Assembly: GCF_907164915.1 (NCBI RefSeq)
Contig: NC_061867.1
Coordinates: 37,361,338 to 37,425,337 of the forward strand
From: Impatiens glandulifera
Taxonomy: Eukaryota; Streptophyta; Magnoliopsida; Ericales; Balsaminaceae
Direction: 5' to 3'
DNA length: 64,000 nucleotides
This document shows, one piece after another, positions 55,701-64,000 of the stretch. How positions within the stretch are numbered: the stretch's first letter is position 1; the number at the start of each line of letters is the position of its first letter. The position numbers and the translations under genes are program-made. The notes beneath the pieces are model-generated. The model made no database searches. It worked only from the letters and a program-made list of their open reading frames with translations, and was not told where the DNA came from.

Positions 55701-57480
55701 TCATTTTATGTGTTTAAATTGGACATTCCGGATATTCATAAGAATACAATAATGGAATCGAGAAATGCATCGTTCATTGAACATGTACTTCCATATAAGT
55801 CTAATGAAGAACAGCGTTCTTCAAAAATATTTCTTGAACTAGATGAACAAGAAAGGGAGAATGAAATTGAGGTTGAACTTAGACAAAGTAAACGAGCTAG
55901 AACCGAAAAATCATTTGGTCCAGATTTTATTACTTTTATGATGGAAAGTGAACCTCAAACGTATAATGAGGCAATTACCTCATTTGAAGGGCCTCAATGG
56001 AAAGAAGCAATTAATAGTGAGATAGAATCTATCTTACAAAACCATACATGGGAACTAGTGGATCTGCCTCCGAGAAATAAACCAATAGGTTTCCGATGGA
56101 TTTTCAAAAGGAAAATGAAAGCTTATGGATCAATTGATAAATATAAGGCAAGACTGGTGGTAAAAGGATATCGTCAACGAAAAGGTCTTTATTATTTTGA
56201 TACATATTCTCCAATTACGAGAATAACTTCTATTTGATTGCTTCTTTGCGTAATCTAAAAGTTCATCAAATGAACGTAAAAACAGTTTTCTTAAATGGAG
56301 ACTTGGAAGAAGAAATTTACATAGATCAACCTCAAGGGTTTTCTTCTCAAGGGCAAGAAAATAAAGTTTGTAAATTGGTTAAGTCATTGTATGGTTTAAA
56401 ACAAGCTCCAAAAAATGGCATGAGAAATTTGATCATGCTATGATCTCAAGTGGATTTAAGATTAGTGAATGTGATAAATGTATTTATATTAAAGACACAA
56501 AAATGGTTATGTCATTTTATGTCTTTATGTAGATGACATACTTATCATTGGAAGTAATGATAAAATGGTTAAATCCACTAAAGATATGTTAAATTCAAAA
56601 TTTGACATGAAAGATATGAGATTGGCTGATGTGATTCTTGGAATCAAAGTGATTAGAACATCGGAAGGGATATTTCTAAGTCAATCACATTATGTGGATA
56701 AAATCCTCGAAAAATTTAACAAGGATGATTCAGCATTGGCTAAGACTTCGATAGATACGAGTCAACATCTATCTAAAAATCGCGGAGAGAGTGTTTCTCA
56801 ATTAGAGTATTCTCGAATATTTGGGAGTCTAATGTACTTAATGAGTTGTACAAGACCAGATATAGCCTATGTAGTAAGCAAACTAAGTAGATACACGAGT
56901 AATCCGGGTAATAATCATTGGAAAGCCATTGTACGATTACTTAGGTATTTAAGAAATACTCGTGATTATGGTTTGCACTACACGAGACATCCTGCTGTTA
57001 TCGAAGGGTACACTGATGCTAATTAAATTTCAGATATGAATGACTCTAAGTCAACAAGTGGATATGTATTTACACTTGGAGGTACAGATATATCTTGGAA
57101 ATCTTCTAAACAAACTATTATTGCTAGATCCACGATGGAATCTGAATTTATAGCTCTTGAAAAATGTGGTGAAGAAACTAAATGGCTACGTCTATTCTTG
57201 AAGATATTCCAATATGGTCTAAGCCCGTACCAGCAATTTCTATTCATTGTGATAGTCAATCTGCGATTGGACGAGCTAAGAGTCATATGTATAATGGTAA
57301 GTCTAGACATATACGTCGTAGACATAATACCATTAGACAATTACTCTCTACTAGAATTATCTCAATTGATTACGTAAAATCAAAAGATAATATTGCGGAT
57401 CCGTTAACCAAAGGATTAAACAGAGAGTTGGTGTTAAAGTCCTCACAAGGAATGGGACTTCAGACTATAATAAGTTAGTA
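55701..57480 (+). pseudogene. Copia C2 reverse transcriptase and RNase H
   Basis: RT starts in ORF 55710-56237 (PQWKEAINSEIESILQNHTW, IGFRWIFKRKMKAYGSIDKY). A TGA follows and then 56234-56443 (HQMNVKTVFLNGDLEEEIYI, SLYGLKQAP). The active site [13 protein letters not shown] (about 56525-56560) is in another frame. The RT end and RNase H are at 56565-57026 ([38 protein letters not shown]), 57036-57180 ([20 protein letters not shown]) and 57182-57478 ([30 protein letters not shown]). At least five disruptions are visible. Confidence 0.9.
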
Positions 57481-57980
57481 TGAAGGGAAACCCAACCTAT
57501 GATGACAGGAGATCCCAAGAACTATGCTCAATGGGACAAATTATTTGTACTAAACTTGGTAGATTGTTATGGGTAAAAAATCCTACGATAAAATAGCATT
57601 TCAGGACATGATAAGCACACAGGCTTTTAATGATTCTTTATGAATAAATAGATCACCTATGTGAGAGAGAAGTGGGGCCGCTTCGAAAGAATTGCACGGC
57701 TTAATTCTAGACCCTCTCACTGAACCATGCAAGTGTTCATGGCCAAAACGAACACAATCATGAGAACTGACATGTATCAGGAAGAATTTTATGTGAAAGT
57801 GTGTAATCATTTACACAAAAGACAGAATAGTTCAAGGACATCGAGTCTACTAATTGGCTAGTAAAGTTATATACTTTTATAAGGGAAGGTTCAAAGGGTT
57901 ACACCTACATATCCTATGTAGAATTCAATTATTGAACCTTTCACCGGGTTAATCTTTCAATTTCCATTAATGTGGGGGAT
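57481..57980 (+). other. Copia C2 3' untranslated region and polypurine tract
   Basis: Non-coding stretch from the RNase H stop to the right LTR. It ends TTAATGTGGGGGAT directly before TGTTGGAATTAAAC. Confidence 0.7.
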
Positions 57981-58876
57981 TGTTGGAATTAAACAAATTC
58001 CATTAATTAAATGGAAATGATATTTTGGCTAATGAAATTCACATGAAATTCAAATGTGAATTAAGTGTGAAATTAATCCAAATGAAATTCAAATGTGAAT
58101 TAAAGTGAAATTAATCCAAATGAAATTCACATGAAATTCAAATGTGAATTAAAGTAAAATTAATCCAAATGAAATTCACATGAAATTCAAATGTGAATTA
58201 AGGTGAAATTTCATCCAAATGAAATTCACATCAAATTCATTGTGAATTAAATTTGTAAATTGTTACAATTAACATTATTGCCTTGAATGAGGCAATTAAC
58301 AAATGGTGTTAATTGCTATTATAACTACAAAACACTTATTGTTGGATGTAACTTGCAAAGATAATGAATAGACAAGCAAGGATAACCGTTGGATGAATGG
58401 ATGATGGATTAGTGGTCGTTGAATTAAATAATTGATTATTAGTTTAATTTTCAACTATAAATATCCCCTCACCTTGATTCCTCTCCACACATTTTTCTTA
58501 TCACTTCTCACTCTAGAATTCTAAAGTCTTTCATTGTTCTTGTGAGTGTTCTTTGAGTTTCTTGACTCGATCATTTCTGTGCGAAACCCGGTGATTGTGA
58601 TTTAGGTACTTTTGTCTAGTTCGTTGTTGTAGTGGTTTTTCTGTGCTAAATCATTGCAGATTCCGTTGTACCCTGGGAAGCAGCCACCGACGAAACTCTT
58701 CAACACAAACGGGAGACGGTGAAACTGTTTTAAGGGAATTGTGATTCCATAGGCCTCGGAGCAAACGGGAAGATTTTTCTTCATCTCTTAAATAATATAT
58801 TGTATCTATTTTATTATCATTGTATTATTTTCATATATTATTTACGTGTAATTGTTATGAGATAAGATCACCAACA
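57981..58876 (+). repeat. 3' LTR of copia C2
   Basis: It matches 52604-53497 closely and ends GATCACCAACA. The internal minisatellite (about 58032-58240) has regular units containing AATCCAAATGAAATTCACATG. The units of the left LTR are somewhat more diverged. Confidence 0.9.
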
Positions 58877-58881
58877 CTTTT

Positions 58882-59851
58882 CTGGTTCTTCAACCAACAA
58901 CCCTCTCCATCTTCATTTCAATTGAGTTTCTTTCTATCTTCTTCAAAGTTGAAGTCTATAAAGTGAGTTACAACAGGAGGAAGCACCCAACATCGCTAAA
59001 GGAATTTTAGGTAATTGGATGTATATACATTTGGTCTTTAGGGCTCTACATTCAAGAGTACTAAGGTTGATTTGGTCGAGGTAAGTGACAAGTAGTTTTA
59101 ACGTTAGATAATTCTTATGTTGTGGTTATGTAATGTGAAGAAAGACAAGATATATTAGTATGTGTAAAATCATTAAGTGTGGGTAAGATTTAGTTGATGC
59201 ATGTTAGGTTCCTTCCACTTAGTGGATGCATGTTATGTTACTTCCTCTAGTCGGATGCACGTTATGTTATGTATTGCCAACTTTTGCTAAAACCCCTTAA
59301 CCTATGTTAAGTAAAAAGTAAAGTAAATAAGAAAATGTTATCATGACTCTTTATGTGCAAGTATATAGATGTATTTTACATCACTTACTTAGCATTAGGC
59401 TAATAGTTCAACTTTTGATGTAGGTGAGGAAGTTAAATCGCATTCTAATGTTTAAAGTGCAGTTAAAGATAAGTGATCGTGAGGTGATTTTATGCTTGGC
59501 AAGGCTTATAGATCTATAGAATACGTCAAGTAAATTATTTTGGTAGTTGTCATAGTAATTGACAATTGATTAAGTAAAGATATTTTGGGATTAGATTTTG
59601 TAAGAAATAGACAATCTTGCTATGTTATGACCTGGAAAATTATAAGATAATTAGAAGTATAACTTATGGGAAGTTTGAATATTTTTACTTTTCTTCTTGA
59701 GAAAATTAGAAGATAAAAGTGAAGAGATATGACAAGAACAAGAAAGTTAAAATCATTTATTTTGTAAGTAATATTTACCAAACCTACATGTTCTTTTAAA
59801 AATATTTTTATAGTAAATATCGAGTCTCGTGACGATCTTTGTGTTGTTACA
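58882..59851 (+). repeat. 3' LTR of the gypsy element, second part
   Basis: Collinear with 40245-41256 and ends GTGTTGTTACA. With 52360-52603 it gives a total of about 1.2 kb, close to the 5' LTR. Confidence 0.9.
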
Positions 59852-59880
59852 GCTAAACTACGAATTATGTTGGTGGTGAA

Positions 59881-60964
59881 TAGGGGTGAGCAAATGAGTT
59901 AACCCAATCTGTATTACCTATCTTATATTCAACCCAAATTAAATTTATCCAACCCATAATTCAACCCATATTATTCACTGATATGGGATGGGTATGGGTT
60001 GAGCGGGTATTGATTGGGTAACCCAAACTAGTTTTTTTTTTAATTTTTTTGTCTCGTTTAACACATATTTAACTTGTTTATCACATTTTTACCCATATAA
60101 AAATTTTTTATCTTGATTAACATTTTTTTAATCCTTTTAATAAATAGTCGATTCATTTTACTCTATTTAACACGTCTTTAACCAATTTAACATGTTTTGA
60201 GTGCATTAAACACATCTTTGTCTTGATTAACACATTTTAAACTTGTTTAGCAAATATTTGATCCGTTATATCTCGTTAAACACATTTTTGATCAATTTAA
60301 TATATTTTGATTCATTTTAACACATTTGACATCTTTAATAAGTTTTAGCCCATTTAACAAATATTTGACTCGTTTTGTCATATTTAACGTATTTTTTAGT
60401 CGTTTCACACGTTTTTAACTCATTTAAGATATTTAGCCAGTTTAATAATTATGTGACTTATTAGCCCCGTTTAATACGTCTTTGACATTTAAATATGTTT
60501 TTTTATCCGTTTAATACAATTTTTTATTCGTTCAGCCTTTTTTGTTTAATCATATTTGATATTTTAACATTATTTGTATTTCAAAATTAATTAAATATAT
60601 AAATTATAAAATTAATTTTATATTTTGAGTGAGAGATTATAAAGATGAGAGATGAAAAAAAGTGATTTGGCGAGATGAGAAAAAGAGATAGGGCTGAAGT
60701 AGAGGTCGAGAGGCGGGATAAAAGAGATAGATTCGAAATTTGGAAATTAAAATTATTTTATTTGTTTAATTTAGGTAACCCTAATCCAACCCGAATTCAA
60801 CACTATCCGAATTTAACCCAGCCCAAATTCAACCCAACCCAAATTTAACCCAACCTAAATTATTTTACCCAAATTCAACCCAACCCAAAGTATTTTACCC
60901 AAATTTATATTTTGGGTTTGGGTTAGGGTTGGAGTTTGAGTCAACCCAAACTATGCTCACCCTA
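59881..60964. mobile_element. hAT-like MITE, copy 2 of the TGAGCAAA..AACCCAA family
   Basis: The left end is TAGGGGTGAGCAAATGAG and the right end complement is TAGGGTGAGCATAGTTTGGG. The flanks GTGGTGAA (59873-59880) and GTGGTGAT (60965-60972) form an 8-bp duplication with one mismatch, as expected for hAT. AACCCAA/TTGGGTT stretches lie at both ends, as in the copy at 29028-31142. The middle has TTTAACACATTTTTGA-like words on one strand only, with no complementary arm. There is no transposase. Confidence 0.8.
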
Positions 60965-60972
60965 GTGGTGAT

Positions 60973-63525
<2,553 letters not shown>

Positions 63526-63712
63526 CAACATTAAGCACAATCAACAAGTCATATCCACTCATGTCCTCATTTTTATATTTTTCAACATTAAGCACAATCA
63601 ACAAGTCATATCCACTCATGTCCTCATTTTTATATTTTTCTTCGTATGCTTATTAACGTCATATCCACTCATGTCCTCATTTTTATATTTTTCTTCATAT
63701 GCTTATTAACAT
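63526..63712. repeat. 57-bp tandem repeat
   Basis: CAACATTAAGCACAATCAAC, then AAGTCATATCCACTCATGTC and CTCATTTTTATATTTTT, is repeated with a 57-bp period from 63526 and 63583. A third unit (about 63655) shares only CATATCCACTCATGTCCTC and the rest of the second half. The ORFs at 63512-63709 and 63646-63927 simply read the repeat. Confidence 0.9.
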
Positions 63713-64000
63713 TTTTCCTTCTTCTTGTCGATCTTCTCGTATCCTCACTTTTAATATTTTACTTTATCTACGACTTGTCTTATTATCGACTTGTCTTATT
63801 ATCGGCGTTTTTCCTTCTTCTTGTTGGATATCTCAATCGTACACCTCTTCTCTTTGTTTCTCAGTCCTCTATTGAGTTACAGACTGATTTCAAAATGTTA
63901 TATATATATATATATATATATTCCTAATTTATTTTAAATCAAGAACAAGACAATGTTTAGACCCTAAATCAATTTAAATACAATATTTTAAAACATTTTA
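63713..64000. other. Sequence at the window end
   Basis: A CT-rich stretch (63715-63880) and a short (TA)n run (about 63899-63920). No gene is recognised. Confidence 0.4.

Larger units (their letters stand above)
52604..58876 (+). mobile_element. Ty1/copia retrotransposon C2 nested in the gypsy LTR
   Basis: Two LTRs of about 895 bp (52604-53497 and 57981-58876) are flanked by a perfect CTTTT duplication (52599-52603 and 58877-58881). The inside has gag, protease, integrase, RT and RNase H in plus-strand copia order. The polypurine tract TGTGGGGGAT abuts the right LTR. The sequence after the left LTR (ATCTTAAAACAG) does not match the common tRNA-Met primer site, so either another primer is used or the site decayed. 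Confidence 0.9.
40001..59851 (+). mobile_element. Ty3/gypsy retrotransposon with two nested copia elements
   Basis: The order is LTR (40001-41256), PBS, gag (41398-42200), zinc knuckle and protease (42226-42740), copia C1 insertion (42741-49283), RT-RNase H (49284-50790), integrase (50912-52200) with a chromodomain-like tail, a polypurine stretch and the 3' LTR (52360-52603 and 58882-59851) split by copia C2. RT before integrase is diagnostic of Ty3/gypsy. Without the two inserts it is about 7.0 kb. Multiple stops in every domain show it is inactive. No clear 5-bp target duplication is visible. Confidence 0.85.

Overview
The window is plant nuclear DNA. It is AT-rich, has no operon-like packing, and is dominated by LTR retrotransposons, CACTA and hAT-like DNA transposons, MITEs and long (TA)n tracts. 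The only host-gene material I recognise is intron-bearing and decayed. A dicot is likely, because a TOPLESS-type remnant keeps plant splice positions. An asterid is my guess, because an ORF family at 10.9-14.4 kb resembles, from memory, a large unnamed protein family predicted in Gesneriaceae genomes. That placement is unverified. I found no intact host gene, no tRNA or rRNA gene, and no CRISPR array.

1-9.9 kb: a truncated LTR of a 'TTAGACG' retroelement, then minus-strand copia fragments that share short LTRs (1481-1653 and 7419-7584). The copia gag is split by a GC-richer block (5913-7226) that looks like plant mitochondrial DNA. A chimeric fragment of a second copia family with a 407-bp tandem duplication follows (8278-9613).

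9.9-23.6 kb: a minus-strand LTR element with LTR, PBS and gag, but with no pol recognised. Where pol should be there is a long decayed ORF of an uncharacterised coiled-coil protein family with its own TATA-like promoter (10934-14394). Its right LTR is interrupted by a 4.66-kb CACTA transposon (18526-23186, TSD TTA). The CACTA carries a multi-exon Transposase_24-like gene, a DUF4216-like tail of a lost TNP2 gene, a small promoter-bearing Tnp1-like gene and palindromic subterminal repeats.

23.6-40 kb: AT-rich intergenic DNA with tandem duplications. It also holds a 1.16-kb MITE-like element, a 2.1-kb foldback hAT-like element that split a coiled-coil gene (with a PIF/Harbinger-type MITE nested inside it), and an eight-exon TOPLESS-related pseudogene (35.9-38.1 kb).

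40-59.9 kb: one Ty3/gypsy element (LTRs 40001-41256 and 52360-59851) invaded twice. A minus-strand copia sits in its protease region (42741-49283, TSD GTAAA) and a plus-strand copia sits in its 3' LTR (52604-58876, TSD CTTTT). All polyproteins are broken by stops and frameshifts.

59.9-64 kb: a second copy of the hAT-like MITE (59881-60964, near-perfect 8-bp TSD), AT-rich intergenic DNA, a (TA)n tract of about 100 bp and a 57-bp tandem repeat. The order of nesting gives a relative history: gypsy first, then the two copias; the TTAGACG element first, then the CACTA; the coiled-coil gene first, then the foldback element, then the Harbinger MITE.
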